Numbered from the stretch's first letter, positions 10,988 to 21,181 are shown. The stretch is DNA of 64,000 bases from Cohaesibacter sp. (GCA_025210795.1 JAOAQZ010000019.1:186001-250000), one strand, 5' to 3'. Translations and numbers: made by a program. Notes: generated by a model from the sequence alone, not told the origin.

Positions 10988-11163
10988 ATCCATCTCCCCA
11001 CACAAGATCAGAGAAAAAGGCCAAGCTTGATTTCACATCCATAAGCTCGTGCCCAAAGAGAAAGCAAAGGACGATAACAAGGAAAAAACGGCAAAAGCAA
11101 GCGCCTTTACCTTGCTTGCGATCAAGCCTAAATTTGCGATTAGACAAGCAATCAGGTGAGAGC

Positions 11164-11709
11164 ATGAGCACAAGCGGGCCGGACAGTGATACGAGAATTT
11201 ACTATTGCCATATGGAAAGCCCTTTGGGCCCGTTGCTCATGGGCGGAGAAGGGGGGCGCCTTCAATTTCTGCATTTTCCCAAAAGCGCCCGTCGCCGCCA
11301 GATACAGGATCATTGGTTAGAAAATACCGAGCCTTTTAAAGAGGCCATTGCCCAACTTACCGCCTATTTTGCCTTAGAACTTACCCAATTTGATCTTTCC
11401 TACCATCTTGAGGGGACCGCATTTCAAATCTCGGTCTGGGAGCAATTGGCGCAAATCCCTTATGGGGAATTGCTCTCTTACGGAGACATTGCCAAGGCTT
11501 TGGGAAATGAAGGTGCCAGCCGCGCGGTCGGGCTTGCCAATAATGCCAATCCCCTGCCCATTATCATTCCCTGTCACCGCGTTATTGGCAGTGACGGCAA
11601 GCTTGTCGGATTTGGTGGCGGAATGGAGACTAAAATCTGGCTGCTTGAGCATGAGGGCATCATGCCCTCAAGCATCAAGGCACCGGGCCAAATGGCCTTT
11701 TCCTTCTAA
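11164..11709 (+). CDS. ogt: Methylated-DNA--protein-cysteine methyltransferase (Ogt type)
   Basis: Removes alkyl groups from O6-guanine and O4-thymine by irreversible transfer to its own cysteine. The 181-residue protein has the active-site PCHRVIG followed by GKLVGFGGG and the helix-turn-helix segment around SYGDIAKALGNEGASRAVG. The reading frame is open from 11116, but the ATG at 11164 has AGGTGAG just upstream and matches the family length. It ends 12 bp before the convergent peroxidase gene. A second alkyltransferase is encoded at 37.7 kb. Confidence 0.94.
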   Translation: MSTSGPDSDTRIYYCHMESPLGPLLMGGEGGRLQFLHFPKSARRRQIQDHWLENTEPFKEAIAQLTAYFALELTQFDLSYHLEGTAFQISVWEQLAQIPYGELLSYGDIAKALGNEGASRAVGLANNANPLPIIIPCHRVIGSDGKLVGFGGGMETKIWLLEHEGIMPSSIKAPGQMAFSF

Positions 11710-11721
11710 GTCTCTCTTTTC

Positions 11722-12918
11722 CTAGTCTTCCAGCAAATGCTCATAGCGTTTGTCGGTAAGCGTTTTCAAAAATGCCACCAGAGCATTGACCCGCTTTTCA
11801 TCAAGGGCCGGACCGGTGGTCAGTTCTTTGATATCAAGCGTTTTTGGCACTTCAGGAAGGCCCCAAGTCTTGCCAGTTTCAGGATTGATCTGGGCTGATT
11901 TTTTCAAGCTGTTATAACGGTTGTAAAACAGCACCACTGTTTTCAGGTCTTTAAAGACACCATTATGCATGTAGGGGCCGGTCACCGCCACATTGCGCAA
12001 AGTGGTGGTCTTGAACTTGCCATCCCAGAATTTGTCTTTGACCGCAGGATTTGCAAGAAGGCCATGGTCGATGGTGCCGGGCTTGGAGCCATTTGCCTGT
12101 CGTACTGCTTTGTTCACCGGAACACCAATATTGAAATATTGGTAATTGGAGAAGGTTTCCTTCTCGGCTCCCGGAGTGGTGCGCAATTGGTGGCAAATGT
12201 TGCAATTGGTAAATTGCGGCGAGAAGAAAAGCGTGCGGCCCAATTCTTCCTGCTTGGTGAATTTCACCTCACCGCGCAGGTAGCGATCATATTTTGAATC
12301 AAAGGGCGAGAAAAATTCCGTTCTTTCAAAGGCTGCGATGGCCTTTGTCATGGCTGCATAGGCCTTATCGGTATCGTCAAAGATATCATCGCCAAATAAC
12401 AGCTTGAAGCCATTGAGATATTCATCATCTTCCTTGATGCGCTCAACAACCGATACCTTATCGGGCATGCCCATTTCAATTGGGTTGAGCGGAGGACCAC
12501 CTGCCTGACCTTCAAGATCCTTTTCGCGGCCATCCCAGAACTGGCCACCGACCCAAAGACCTTGCTTATTTTTGTGAAAATCAGGCGTGAAAGCGGCATA
12601 GCCAGCTGGCGGGGCATTGCGATCGCCAATGGATTCCCCGTCATCCCCCAGAGAGACCGCCATATTGACCGGCTCATCAAACCCGTTGTCGCGTGGATCG
12701 GAAAATCCTTGTTCAGGCGCGTGACAAGTGGCGCAGGACATGGTGCGATTTTTGGAAAGATCCTCATCAAAGAAGAGAGCGGCACCCAAACCTTCCAAAG
12801 TTGCCTTATCGGTTGGAAGGGTGGGGAGGTCTTCTGCCAAAGCTTGTTGGGGCAGGGACAGGGCGAATAGAGCTGCGGCCAAAAAGCCCGATTGCCGATA
12901 GATCTTATGCATTTTCAT
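11722..12918 (-). CDS. Di-haem cytochrome c peroxidase (CcpA/MauG family), periplasmic
   Basis: Predicted to reduce hydrogen peroxide in the periplasm with electrons from cytochrome c. The 398-residue protein begins with a signal peptide ending near ALAED, and carries two haem-binding CxxCH motifs, CATCH and CNICH, with the family segments ALFFDEDLS, NAPP, FWDGR and YMHNGVFKDL. MauG-like enzymes share this layout, so peroxidase function is the likely but not the only possibility. It sits between ogt and gshB, which would fit an oxidative-stress context, but nothing in the sequence ties them into an operon. Confidence 0.92.
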   Translation of the reverse strand: MKMHKIYRQSGFLAAALFALSLPQQALAEDLPTLPTDKATLEGLGAALFFDEDLSKNRTMSCATCHAPEQGFSDPRDNGFDEPVNMAVSLGDDGESIGDRNAPPAGYAAFTPDFHKNKQGLWVGGQFWDGREKDLEGQAGGPPLNPIEMGMPDKVSVVERIKEDDEYLNGFKLLFGDDIFDDTDKAYAAMTKAIAAFERTEFFSPFDSKYDRYLRGEVKFTKQEELGRTLFFSPQFTNCNICHQLRTTPGAEKETFSNYQYFNIGVPVNKAVRQANGSKPGTIDHGLLANPAVKDKFWDGKFKTTTLRNVAVTGPYMHNGVFKDLKTVVLFYNRYNSLKKSAQINPETGKTWGLPEVPKTLDIKELTTGPALDEKRVNALVAFLKTLTDKRYEHLLED

Positions 12919-12998
12919 CTCAACTGGGCAAAGGGGCTGCCCTTTGTTTGTGCCTTTTTAAGAAGGCAGCCCGGATTGTGTTATTTGTCTCAATTTGC

Positions 12999-13961
12999 TC
13001 AGGACTTGGCGAGCGCTGCTTTCTTTGTCTCGATATTATCCCAGATAAGGGCTGCGATATCGATGCCATCAAGGCGCTGGATTGCCCGAATGCCGGTGGG
13101 GGACGTATTGTTGATTTCGGTTATGAAACCGCCAATCACATCGATACCGACAAAGATGAAACCGCGCTCCTTGAAGTAAGGGCCGATGCGGTCGCAGATT
13201 TCCTTCTCTCGCTCGGTCAGGACCGTTTTCTGGGCCTGACCACCCTGCACCATGTTGGAGCGCAGATCATCTTCTGCCGGAATGCGATTGATCGCGCCGA
13301 CCGGTTCGCCATCGACCAAAATGATGCGTTTGTCGCCGTCTTTCACGTCGGGCAGGAACTTTTGGGCAACCCATGGCTCACGGAAAATCTCGCCAAACAG
13401 GCCCATCAGTGAACCGAAATTCTGATCTTTTTCACGCAGGCGGAAAATGGCCGCACCGCCATTGCCATAAAGGGGCTTCATGACGATATCGCCGTGTTTT
13501 TCCTTAAACCGGCGCAATTCATCTTCAGAGCGGGTGATCAGGGTCGGCGGCATCAGATCGGGGAATTCAGTGACGAAAATCTTCTCTGGTGCATTGCGGA
13601 CCTGCGCCGGATCATTCACCACCAGCGTCTTGGGGTGGATGCGCTCCAGCATGTGAGTTGCTGAAATATAGCCCATATCAAAGGGCGGATCCTGACGCAT
13701 ATGGATAACATCCATTTCAGCCAGATTGGTGCGTACAGGCTCGCCTAGCTCAAAATGATTGCCGACCTCATCACGCACGATAACGGTCTCAACGGTTGCA
13801 AAGACCTCGCCATTTTCCATGGCCAAAGTGTCTACCGTATAGTGATAGAGCTGATGCCCGCGATTTTGGGCTTCCAGCATCAAGGCAAAGGAAGAATCCC
13901 CTGCAATATTGACACTGGCAATATGATCCATTTGAAAGGCGACCTTGAGCGGCTTGACCAT
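12999..13961 (-). CDS. gshB: Glutathione synthetase
   Basis: Joins gamma-glutamylcysteine and glycine with ATP, the second step of glutathione synthesis. The protein has 320 residues, the normal length, with the ATP-grasp segments [17 protein letters not shown], the [11 protein letters not shown] motif and [21 protein letters not shown] near the C-terminus. The frame is open upstream to 14045, but the start at 13961 ([14 protein letters not shown]) matches the family. It follows rsmI and yraN on the same strand, a usual Rhizobiales order, though a 220-bp gap separates it from yraN. Confidence 0.97.
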   Translation of the reverse strand: MVKPLKVAFQMDHIASVNIAGDSSFALMLEAQNRGHQLYHYTVDTLAMENGEVFATVETVIVRDEVGNHFELGEPVRTNLAEMDVIHMRQDPPFDMGYISATHMLERIHPKTLVVNDPAQVRNAPEKIFVTEFPDLMPPTLITRSEDELRRFKEKHGDIVMKPLYGNGGAAIFRLREKDQNFGSLMGLFGEIFREPWVAQKFLPDVKDGDKRIILVDGEPVGAINRIPAEDDLRSNMVQGGQAQKTVLTEREKEICDRIGPYFKERGFIFVGIDVIGGFITEINNTSPTGIRAIQRLDGIDIAALIWDNIETKKAALAKS

Positions 13962-14181
13962 GGCGGGGCTCCAAATTCGGGCTGTCTTGGACGTAAAAAA
14001 TATGGGCGGTAAACAAAAGGCCAGTGCAGCCAAGAGACAGCCCATAGTCTTACTTCTGTCTGTCTCTTTCTATATGTCGGGGTCTTGGCTCGATTTCAAG
14101 CCATTTCGCACAGAAGAGCATAAAGATGAAAATAATTTTCAACTTTTAGCCTATCTGGCAGGTCTCATACCGTTTTAAGGC

Positions 14182-14589
14182 TCAAAAGACCTCAAAGGCA
14201 TTTTCCAGATGCTGGTATTGGGGAACCCAGAAGAGAGCGGGAGCAAAGACCAGACTATCAAAGCGGAATGTCTCTATATCCTCGCATGGATTGCTGGCCA
14301 GATAAGCCTCACTTGCGGCAATGATTCTGGCCTGATTGCGCGGCGTTATGGAGTAAAGCGCTTCTTCCAGAGACTGGCGGAATTTCACCTCGACAAAAAT
14401 CAGTGTCTTTTCGCGCTTGGCGATCAGATCAATCTCGCCGCCACGGGCTTTAAAGCGGCGCGCAATGATCGTGTAGCCCTTGGCGCGCAACAGCCAACCA
14501 GCCCAGCGTTCGGCCTTTAACCCTTGCAGATAGGTTTGCGAGCGTTTGCGGGTCTTAGGCGGGGTTGAAGTTGCGCTGGATTTTTCCAT
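14182..14589 (-). CDS. yraN: YraN family protein (UPF0102, predicted nuclease fold)
   Basis: A 135-residue member of UPF0102, whose fold resembles Holliday-junction resolvases and restriction endonucleases. The core motif is present: ARRFKARGGEIDLIAK followed by LIFVEVKFR, with the acidic and lysine residues expected of a nuclease centre. The biological role is not established. It starts 5 bp after the rsmI stop codon, so the two are almost certainly co-transcribed. Confidence 0.93.
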   Translation of the reverse strand: MEKSSATSTPPKTRKRSQTYLQGLKAERWAGWLLRAKGYTIIARRFKARGGEIDLIAKREKTLIFVEVKFRQSLEEALYSITPRNQARIIAASEAYLASNPCEDIETFRFDSLVFAPALFWVPQYQHLENAFEVF

Positions 14590-14594
14590 CTCGC

Positions 14595-15584
14595 TTAAGC
14601 CCGGGACTTTAATGCATCTTTGATCTGCTGAGCGCGCTTATAGATCTCGTTCTTCTTCTGGCCGGTCTTTTGGGCAATGTCTGCAGACAATTGTTTGACA
14701 TGCAGTCCCTCTTCAAGCCCTTGGCGGATCATCGCGTCGATATCCTCGGCATCTGGCTCTTTGGCAATGGCAGGTCCCACCAAAATCACAGCCTCGCCCT
14801 TGGGAGCTTCGGCATCTTTATAATAGGCTGAAAGCTCCTCAAGCGTGCCGCGGCGAAATTCTTCAAATTTTTTGGTCAGCTCGCGCGCAATCACCACTTT
14901 GCGGTCCGCGCCCAGTTGCTCGGCCATGGCGGGTAGCACCGCCCCAAGGCGGCGAGGGCTTTCGTAAAAAATCAATGTACCGGGAATGGAGGCAAGATTT
15001 TCAAGCTTTGCCTGTCGTGCGCCACTTTTCTGAGGCAAAAATCCGGCAAAATGGATCTGGTCTGTGGGAAGGCCCGCTGGCACCAAAGCTGCAAGCAAGG
15101 CTGATGCTCCGGGAACGGGGATAATATCAAAGCCATTGTTCACCACATCCTCGACCAGTTTATAGCCAGGGTCAGAGAGAAGGGGGGTGCCGGCATCGCT
15201 GATCAAAACAACCACTTGGCCCTGTTCCAGTTTTTCAAGCAGGAAAGGGCGCTGCCGGTCGGCATTATGCTCATGATAAGTCACCAACTGGCTGCGAATA
15301 CCATAATGGCTGAGCAATTTGCGCGATACGCGGGTGTCTTCGCAGGCAATCACATCGGCCGAGGCCAGCACTTCAAGACAGCGGATGGTGATGTCTTTTA
15401 AATTCCCAATCGGTGTGGACGCAATATAGAGTCCGCCTTGCAGCTTGGGTGCTTTCATCTTATGACCAAGCAGAATATAGTCTGATTGCGAAGAATCAGG
15501 GTTTCTGGTTTCTGCATCCTCTTCTCCAGAGACAGAGAATGCAGAATGGGATTGGTCTTGTGGCAACTCTTTTGAGTTTGTCAT
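14595..15584 (-). CDS. rsmI: 16S rRNA (cytidine1402-2'-O)-methyltransferase
   Basis: Methylates the 2'-OH of C1402 in the decoding centre of 16S rRNA using S-adenosylmethionine. The tetrapyrrole-methylase fold is clear: LYIASTPIGNLKDIT, VIACEDTR, LISDAGTPLLSDPG, VPGASALLAAL and FYESPRR. The protein has 329 residues with an N-terminal extension of about 45. An internal start at the Met before KAPKLQGG is possible, but the segment before it resembles extensions in related proteins. It heads an operon with yraN and is divergent from the lipoprotein gene. Confidence 0.95.
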   Translation of the reverse strand: MTNSKELPQDQSHSAFSVSGEEDAETRNPDSSQSDYILLGHKMKAPKLQGGLYIASTPIGNLKDITIRCLEVLASADVIACEDTRVSRKLLSHYGIRSQLVTYHEHNADRQRPFLLEKLEQGQVVVLISDAGTPLLSDPGYKLVEDVVNNGFDIIPVPGASALLAALVPAGLPTDQIHFAGFLPQKSGARQAKLENLASIPGTLIFYESPRRLGAVLPAMAEQLGADRKVVIARELTKKFEEFRRGTLEELSAYYKDAEAPKGEAVILVGPAIAKEPDAEDIDAMIRQGLEEGLHVKQLSADIAQKTGQKKNEIYKRAQQIKDALKSRA

Positions 15585-15662
15585 GGTTGTTAATATGCAC
15601 CGAAGCGTTTGAGCCTGACCGGGCGATCAGCCAAAAAGGCAGGTGACCGGGGCCGAAAATGT

Positions 15663-15680
15663 GTATTTTGTGTCAAATAC
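15663..15680. promoter_or_regulatory. 18-bp perfect dyad in rsmI/lipoprotein divergent region
   Basis: GTATTT and AAATAC flank a 6-bp centre (TGTGTC), in the 233-bp gap between divergent genes. The spacing suits a dimeric regulator, but no regulator family is recognised, so this is only a candidate operator. Confidence 0.3.
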
Positions 15681-15817
15681 GCGACATAATGGTCACAGTT
15701 TCGCCTTTTCAGTCGGGAATCTTGCCAGGCGACCGTGATCAGGTTGTTTTGGCAGGTTATTTCTGACAAATCAAACGCCCAATGTGAAATGTAGGTGTCC
15801 GAGGAGGCCAAAACTCG

Positions 15818-17113
15818 ATGCGTTTCTTTCAAAGGCAAGTGAAAGTGACCGATTGCTCTGATCTGGAGCAAGGCAAAAAGGTTCGATCTGCCCAATCTCT
15901 TATCAAGGTCGGCTCTTCATTGCTGCTTGCAGGTTTGGTGGCGGCCTGTCAGCCCGTCTCCCTTGGCGGCCCCGGCATTGGAACTCCAACCGGTCCGACC
16001 CAGCCTCTTACCGTAGCAGAACCAACCGGCGAAGTGCTGGGCACCGGCTCTGTACGCGTGGCTCTTCTCACCCCCAGCTCGGCCGCTGGCCAGTTTGGTG
16101 CCGCCGGTCAGTCCATCCGCAATGCGGCCGCGATGGCCTTGCAGGATTATTCAAGCGCTGATTTGCAGGTGATCGTTAAAGATGTGGGGCAGGATCTTGC
16201 TGCAAAGCAGGCTGCAACGGCCTTAAGCGAAGGGGCCCAGTTGGTCATCGGCCCGATGCGCTCGGCGCAGGTTCGCACCGCAGGCGCTGTGCTTAAGCCT
16301 GCCGGCGTTCCCATGCTTGCCTTTACCACCGATACAGGAACTGCGGCACGGGGCGTTTATCTGCTCAATTTCACACCTGAAAATGACGTTGATCGCATCG
16401 TCTCTTATGCTGCCTCCAAGGGCAAACGCTCTTTTGCAGCGCTTCTTCCCTCCACCCCCTATGGCTCGGTGGTTGAAGGAGCTTTGCGCCAGACAGCGGC
16501 CCGCTATGGGGTGCGCATTGTCGCAATTGAGAAATATAAAAGCGGCGGCAAGGCCGATCCGTTCAGCTTGCAAGCAGCAGCCGAAAAGCTTGGCCAGATC
16601 AAGAACCAGATTGATGCACTCTTCATTCCTGAAGGCATTGCAGCTGTTCCGGCGGCCCAGTTGCTGGCAGGCCAGAGCATTCGCGCCAACAAGATCACTT
16701 TCCTTGGCTCCGGCCAGTGGGAGCATCCTTCCATTTCTCGCGAGCCAATGCTGAAAGGGGCCTGGTATCCGTCTCCTCCGGGATCCTTGCGCAATCTCGA
16801 TGGCCGCACCATCGGCTTTGATATTTTTGCCAATCGCTATAGCCAGCAATTTGGTGCGCGGCCTCCAAGGGTTGCAGCGCTTGCCTATGATGCGGTTATT
16901 CTGGCAGCGGCTCTTGTCGCCCAAGGCGGCGAGCGACGCTTTGCCCATGAGACACTGACCGATCCCCAAGGCTTTATCGGCTTTGGCGATGGTTTCTTCC
17001 GCTTCCGTGCCGATGGTACATCCCAGCGCAGTCTCGCCATCAAGCAAATAGGCACATCCGGTGTAACCGTCGTTGATAATGCGCCAATGTCTGCAGCGGC
17101 CTTGCCAAGATAA
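15818..17113 (+). CDS. Periplasmic-binding-fold lipoprotein, penicillin-binding protein activator (LpoA) type
   Basis: Predicted lipoprotein of 431 residues. A signal segment ends in a lipobox, LVAAC, near residue 45, so the mature protein would be anchored by that cysteine. The rest resembles the branched-chain amino acid binding fold used by LpoA activators of class A penicillin-binding proteins: VRVALLTPSSAAGQFGAAG, DYSSADLQVIVKDVG, VIGPMRSAQV and AFTTD. GAGGAGG lies 10 bp before the start. The gene is next to rsmI, as lpoA is in many proteobacteria, which supports the assignment. A transport-binding role is the alternative. Confidence 0.82.
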   Translation: MRFFQRQVKVTDCSDLEQGKKVRSAQSLIKVGSSLLLAGLVAACQPVSLGGPGIGTPTGPTQPLTVAEPTGEVLGTGSVRVALLTPSSAAGQFGAAGQSIRNAAAMALQDYSSADLQVIVKDVGQDLAAKQAATALSEGAQLVIGPMRSAQVRTAGAVLKPAGVPMLAFTTDTGTAARGVYLLNFTPENDVDRIVSYAASKGKRSFAALLPSTPYGSVVEGALRQTAARYGVRIVAIEKYKSGGKADPFSLQAAAEKLGQIKNQIDALFIPEGIAAVPAAQLLAGQSIRANKITFLGSGQWEHPSISREPMLKGAWYPSPPGSLRNLDGRTIGFDIFANRYSQQFGARPPRVAALAYDAVILAAALVAQGGERRFAHETLTDPQGFIGFGDGFFRFRADGTSQRSLAIKQIGTSGVTVVDNAPMSAAALPR

Positions 17114-17140
17114 CGATTGCGCATTTTGCGAAAAGATTAA

Positions 17141-17164
17141 GGGAGCCTGTTGGCTCCCTTTTTT
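17141..17164 (+). terminator. Intrinsic terminator after the LpoA-type lipoprotein gene
   Basis: Stem GGGAGCC (17141-17147) with GGCTCCC (17152-17158), a 4-nt loop, and a T6 run directly after. Confidence 0.92.
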
Positions 17165-17199
17165 GTTGTCTCTTTGATGGCCTTAGACGAGCAATTCGC

Positions 17200-18420
17200 T
17201 TATGACGCCAAATCGGCAATGACGGAATCAAGTACGAAGAAGCCTTCTCTTGTTGCGCGGATTCTCGTGTTGCCAACCCGCTCAATCATGCCATGCTCTA
17301 TAAGATCGGCAATGCGTGAGGGGCTGATTGCGCGCCCTGACAGGCGCTCATAGCGGCCAATATCAATCCCTTCTCGCACCCGCAGGCCCATGAGAAGGAA
17401 CTCGTCGCCCTGCTCTTCCAGCGTGAGGATCTCTTCGCTGATCACGCCGCTTTCCTTTTCCTCGGTAAGCTTGAGCCAGCGCTCGGGATTATATTCATTT
17501 GAGGTCGCAACCCGCCCGTTGGGCAGGCTCAACCGTCCGTGGGCTCCGGCCCCGACACCCACATAATCCCCGTAGCGCCAATAGGTCAGATTATGGCGGC
17601 TTTCCTCGCCCGGTTTGGCGTGATTGGAAATCTCGTAGGCTGGCATTCCATGCTTTTCGCAGGTCTCGTGGGTCATTTCGTAAAGCGCCACCGAAGTCTC
17701 TTCATCGGGCAAATCAAATTTACCGTTGCGATAGAGCTTGAAGAAGGGTGTATCCTGCTCGATGGTTAGCTGATAGAGCGAGAGATGATCCACGGCCAGT
17801 TCAATGGCCTCGTCCAGCTCCTTCGCCCAGCTTTGAGGGGTTTGGCCTGGGCGCGCATAGATAAGATCAAACGACATGCGCGGGAAGATCTCGCGCGCCA
17901 ATCTGATGGCTTCTTTAGCCTGATCGGCATCATGAAGACGCCCTAAAAAGCGCAATTGGTCATTATAGAGCGACTGCACCCCCATGGAGACGCGATTAAC
18001 GCCCGCATGGCGATAGCCCTTAAAATTCTGCGCTTCAACCGAAGTTGGATTGGCCTCAAGTGTGATTTCCACCTGCGGGGAGAGGGGCCAGAGATCGGCA
18101 ATTGCATCAAGAACAAAGCCAACCGTTGCCGGATCCATAAGGGACGGGGTGCCGCCGCCAAAAAAGATGGAGGTGACCAAGCGCCCCCTTGTCCGCTGGG
18201 CATAATGGGACAGCTCTTTTGCCAAGGCGCGGGCAAAGCGCATCTGGTCCACCGGATCATGACGCACATGGCTATTAAAATCACAATAGGGGCATTTGGC
18301 CGCGCAAAAGGGCCAATGGACATAAATGCCAAAGCCGGGATGGTCGGGTCCCGGCTCTATAAGGGATGGAGATGCCTGATCAGCCACGTAAGATGCCCTG
18401 TCTGGTTTTGAACCTGGCAA
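17200..18420 (-). CDS. hemW: Radical SAM haem chaperone HemW
   Basis: HemW, formerly annotated as an oxygen-independent coproporphyrinogen oxidase, binds haem and delivers it to respiratory enzymes. The radical-SAM cluster motif CAAKCPYC lies near residue 40, after IYVHWPF, and FGGGTPSLM follows. The family-specific HNLTYW and VGVGAGAHG are present, and the fourth cysteine of true HemN (CxxxCxxCxC) is replaced by phenylalanine, as in HemW. The length of 406 is normal. It follows rdgB by 2 bp and closes the rph-rdgB-hemW run. Confidence 0.94.
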   Translation of the reverse strand: MPGSKPDRASYVADQASPSLIEPGPDHPGFGIYVHWPFCAAKCPYCDFNSHVRHDPVDQMRFARALAKELSHYAQRTRGRLVTSIFFGGGTPSLMDPATVGFVLDAIADLWPLSPQVEITLEANPTSVEAQNFKGYRHAGVNRVSMGVQSLYNDQLRFLGRLHDADQAKEAIRLAREIFPRMSFDLIYARPGQTPQSWAKELDEAIELAVDHLSLYQLTIEQDTPFFKLYRNGKFDLPDEETSVALYEMTHETCEKHGMPAYEISNHAKPGEESRHNLTYWRYGDYVGVGAGAHGRLSLPNGRVATSNEYNPERWLKLTEEKESGVISEEILTLEEQGDEFLLMGLRVREGIDIGRYERLSGRAISPSRIADLIEHGMIERVGNTRIRATREGFFVLDSVIADLAS

Positions 18421-18422
18421 TC

Positions 18423-19064
18423 TTACTGGGCAAGGCAGGCTTCCGCAAATAATTTAAAGGCCCGCGAGCGGTGAGAAAGAGCGGTTTCCCCTCCCGGTTT
18501 CCAGCCATGTTTCTGCTCTGATGTCATCTCGCCAAAGGTGATGTCATAACCTTCGGGCTGAAAGACCGGATCATAGCCAAAGCCTTTGTCGCCTCTTGGA
18601 GGCCAGACACATTCGCCCTCCACTTCGCCGCGGAACAGATCACAATGGCCATCTGGCCATGCAAGACACAGAACAGCGACAAATTTTGCCGCCCGATCCT
18701 TGGGGCTTGTTGCACCCTTTTGCTGGAGCTTTTCCTCGACATTACGCATGGCAAGGGCAAAATCCTTGTCCGGCCCCGCCCAGCGCGCGGAATAGATACC
18801 CGGATCCCCATCCAGCGCCTCTACAGCAAAGCCGGAATCATCGGCGAGAGACGGAAGGCCTGTTGCTGTTGCAGCTGCCAATGCCTTGATTTTAGCATTG
18901 GCTTCAAAGGTGTCGCCGTCTTCAATCGGCTCGGGCAGATCCAGTTCATCGGCAGATTTTAAAGAAAGGCCATAATAGGCCAGAAGATCGCGGATCTCGC
19001 GGATTTTTCCCTTATTGTGGCTGGCCACGACAAGGGGAGTCTCGGCGGTCAATTTGCGTGCCAT
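18423..19064 (-). CDS. rdgB: XTP/dITP pyrophosphatase (RdgB/HAM1)
   Basis: Hydrolyses non-canonical purine triphosphates (dITP, XTP) so they are not built into DNA. The 213-residue protein carries [14 protein letters not shown] near the N-terminus, the metal-binding [14 protein letters not shown], and the C-terminal [18 protein letters not shown] and SHRSRAF. It lies between rph and hemW with short gaps (48 bp and 2 bp), indicating a single transcript. Confidence 0.97.
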   Translation of the reverse strand: MARKLTAETPLVVASHNKGKIREIRDLLAYYGLSLKSADELDLPEPIEDGDTFEANAKIKALAAATATGLPSLADDSGFAVEALDGDPGIYSARWAGPDKDFALAMRNVEEKLQQKGATSPKDRAAKFVAVLCLAWPDGHCDLFRGEVEGECVWPPRGDKGFGYDPVFQPEGYDITFGEMTSEQKHGWKPGGETALSHRSRAFKLFAEACLAQ

Positions 19065-19112
19065 GGGAAGGCCTTTCTTTTGACTAATGAACAGGTAAGC
19101 GCGCTTTAAAGC

Positions 19113-19835
19113 CTAGTCGTCTTTGGAAGAGGCTTGCAGTTCGACCAGCTCGCCAATGCCTTTTTTGGCCAAAGACAGCATGGTCATCAATTCATCTTGC
19201 GAGAAAGGCTCTTCTTCGGCAGTGCCCTGAATTTCAACAATGCCGCCTTTGCCGGTCATGACAAAATTTGCATCAGTCTCGGCGTCGGAATCTTCAAGAT
19301 AATCAAGATCCAGAACCGGTGTGCCATTATAGATGCCGCAAGAAATGGCTGCGAGATGGTCTTTGAGCACCACCGCATCTTCTGCAATCATTTTGCGCTC
19401 GCGCATCCATTCGATGCAATCGCGCAAGGCAACCCATGCGCCGGTGATTGAAGCGGTTCGCGTGCCGCCATCGGCCTGAATGACATCGCAGTCAACTGTG
19501 ATCTGGCGCTCGCCCAAGGCTTCAAGATCCACCACAGCGCGCAAGGAGCGACCGATCAGGCGCTGGATTTCCTGCGTACGGCCAGATTGCTTGCCCGCTT
19601 GCGCTTCTCGGCGCATTCTGTCGCCGGTTGCGCGGGGTAACATACCATATTCTGCCGTAACCCAGCCGCGATTTTGTCCGCGCAGCCAAGGCGGGATCCG
19701 CTCTTCCAGCGAGGCGGTGCACAGCACATGGGTATCCCCACAGCGGATGATGCAGGAGCCTTCGGCATGTTTGGAGACATTGCGCTCGATGCTTATCTGA
19801 CGCTTTTCATCTGGGTTTCGCTTGGATGGACGCAT
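19113..19835 (-). CDS. rph: Ribonuclease PH
   Basis: A phosphate-dependent 3'-5' exoribonuclease that trims tRNA 3' ends. The 240-residue length is complete. Seen are the N-terminal [44 protein letters not shown], and the substrate and phosphate-binding [18 protein letters not shown]. It is first in the rph-rdgB-hemW run and divergent from hrcA, a standard alphaproteobacterial pairing. Confidence 0.98.
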   Translation of the reverse strand: MRPSKRNPDEKRQISIERNVSKHAEGSCIIRCGDTHVLCTASLEERIPPWLRGQNRGWVTAEYGMLPRATGDRMRREAQAGKQSGRTQEIQRLIGRSLRAVVDLEALGERQITVDCDVIQADGGTRTASITGAWVALRDCIEWMRERKMIAEDAVVLKDHLAAISCGIYNGTPVLDLDYLEDSDAETDANFVMTGKGGIVEIQGTAEEEPFSQDELMTMLSLAKKGIGELVELQASSKDD

Positions 19836-19920
19836 GGCTTGTTCCTTTTGCCAGATCGGACACTTTTCTCTTTTGCTTGTAAAAGTCCCTTACCTTGAGC
19901 ACAAGGCACGCTTGCAGCTT

Positions 19921-19948
19921 TTCCCCCTTTTGAGGCATAAAGGGGGAA
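19921..19948. repeat. Perfect 10-bp hairpin between rph and hrcA
   Basis: TTCCCCCTTT (19921-19930) pairs with AAAGGGGGAA (19939-19948) around an 8-nt loop. There is no T-run on either side, so it is not a typical terminator. It would fall in the 5' untranslated region of rph or upstream of hrcA. It is not the CIRCE element bound by HrcA (GAGTGCTAA half-sites are missing). Confidence 0.6.
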
Positions 19949-20014
19949 GAAGACAGAAAGCTTAAAGCCAGAGCCACCCGCTCCGGCTTGGGCGCAGCTT
20001 AGGCATCACCTTGC

Positions 20015-21103
20015 ATGATTGACCGCGATTTCCTGACCACATTGCCCGAACTTGCCGGGATGGATGACCGTTTTAAAGATATTTTCCGCCATATCGTGGA
20101 ATCTTATCTAACAAATGGTGAGCCCGTTGGCTCACGCAATATCTCCAAAGCGCTGCCTCAATCCCTCTCGCCCGCAACCGTGCGCAATGTGATGTCCGAT
20201 CTGGAGCAATTGGGTCTTATCTATGCCCCGCATACCTCGGCCGGACGCTTGCCAACCGAGCTGGGCCTGCGCTTTTTTGTTGATGCCATGATGGAATTTG
20301 GCGATCTGTCCAATGACGAGCGCCACCAGATCGAACGGCAGATGGCCCATAACCACCAGCCAGACAGTGCATTTGACGGATTGCTGACCAAAGCAAGCCA
20401 GATGCTGTCCGGTCTGTCATCCGGTGCCGGTCTTGTGCTGACCAATAAGCTTGATACCCGCCTTAAGCATATTGAATTTGTCCGCCTTGAAGCCACAAAA
20501 GCGCTTGTTGTGCTGGTGGATGAGGAAGACAAGGTGGAGAATCGCTTGATTGATCTGCCCATGGGGCTTCCCGCCTCTGCTCTGACCGAGGCAAGCAACT
20601 TTCTCAATGCCCATATTCGCGGCAAAACCCTCAATGCGGCGCGCGATGAGATGGAGGCCCATCGCCACCAGCTGCAAAGCGAGCTTGATACGCTGACCGC
20701 AAAGCTGGTTGATGCCGGTCTTGCCACTTGGGCCGGGGCCTCCCAAGACCGGCCCCAGAGCCTGATTGTGCGCGGGCGCTCCAACCTGCTTGATGACGTC
20801 ACCACCAGGGACAATCTTGATCGCATCCGCCACCTGTTTGATGATCTTGAGAGTAAAAAGGATCTCATCCAATTGCTGGAACTTGCGCAGGACGGAGAAG
20901 GGGTGCGGATTTATATCGGCTCGGAGAATCAGCTTTTCTCGCTGTCCGGCTCCTCCGTTATTGTCTCCCCTTACCGCGATAGCGAGCAAAAGATTGTTGG
21001 CGTTTTGGGGGTGATTGGTCCAACCCGGCTGAATTATGCACGAATAGTGCCGATGGTTGACTATACGGCCAAAGTGCTCAGCTCGCTTATTTCCGAGCAC
21101 TGA
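20015..21103 (+). CDS. hrcA: Heat-inducible transcription repressor HrcA
   Basis: Represses groESL-type heat-shock genes by binding CIRCE. The 362-residue protein has the N-terminal winged helix ([49 protein letters not shown]) and the GAF-like dimer domain ending with [25 protein letters not shown]. No CIRCE element is visible in the window, so its targets lie elsewhere, probably groESL. Together with the following grpE it forms a heat-shock pair, though there are 183 bp between them. Confidence 0.97.
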   Translation: MIDRDFLTTLPELAGMDDRFKDIFRHIVESYLTNGEPVGSRNISKALPQSLSPATVRNVMSDLEQLGLIYAPHTSAGRLPTELGLRFFVDAMMEFGDLSNDERHQIERQMAHNHQPDSAFDGLLTKASQMLSGLSSGAGLVLTNKLDTRLKHIEFVRLEATKALVVLVDEEDKVENRLIDLPMGLPASALTEASNFLNAHIRGKTLNAARDEMEAHRHQLQSELDTLTAKLVDAGLATWAGASQDRPQSLIVRGRSNLLDDVTTRDNLDRIRHLFDDLESKKDLIQLLELAQDGEGVRIYIGSENQLFSLSGSSVIVSPYRDSEQKIVGVLGVIGPTRLNYARIVPMVDYTAKVLSSLISEH

Positions 21104-21181
21104 CTTAGGGCCAAGTTTGTAGCAAAAACGCGCTTTTCCTGCGCGAATATCAAGAAAATGCGGGTCAAGGGGGCCTCTGAT

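Noticed and set aside
11650..11668. Inverted repeat (TGAGGGCA/TGCCCTCA) near the end of ogt
   Set aside because: It lies inside coding sequence and has no T-run, so it is probably coincidental.
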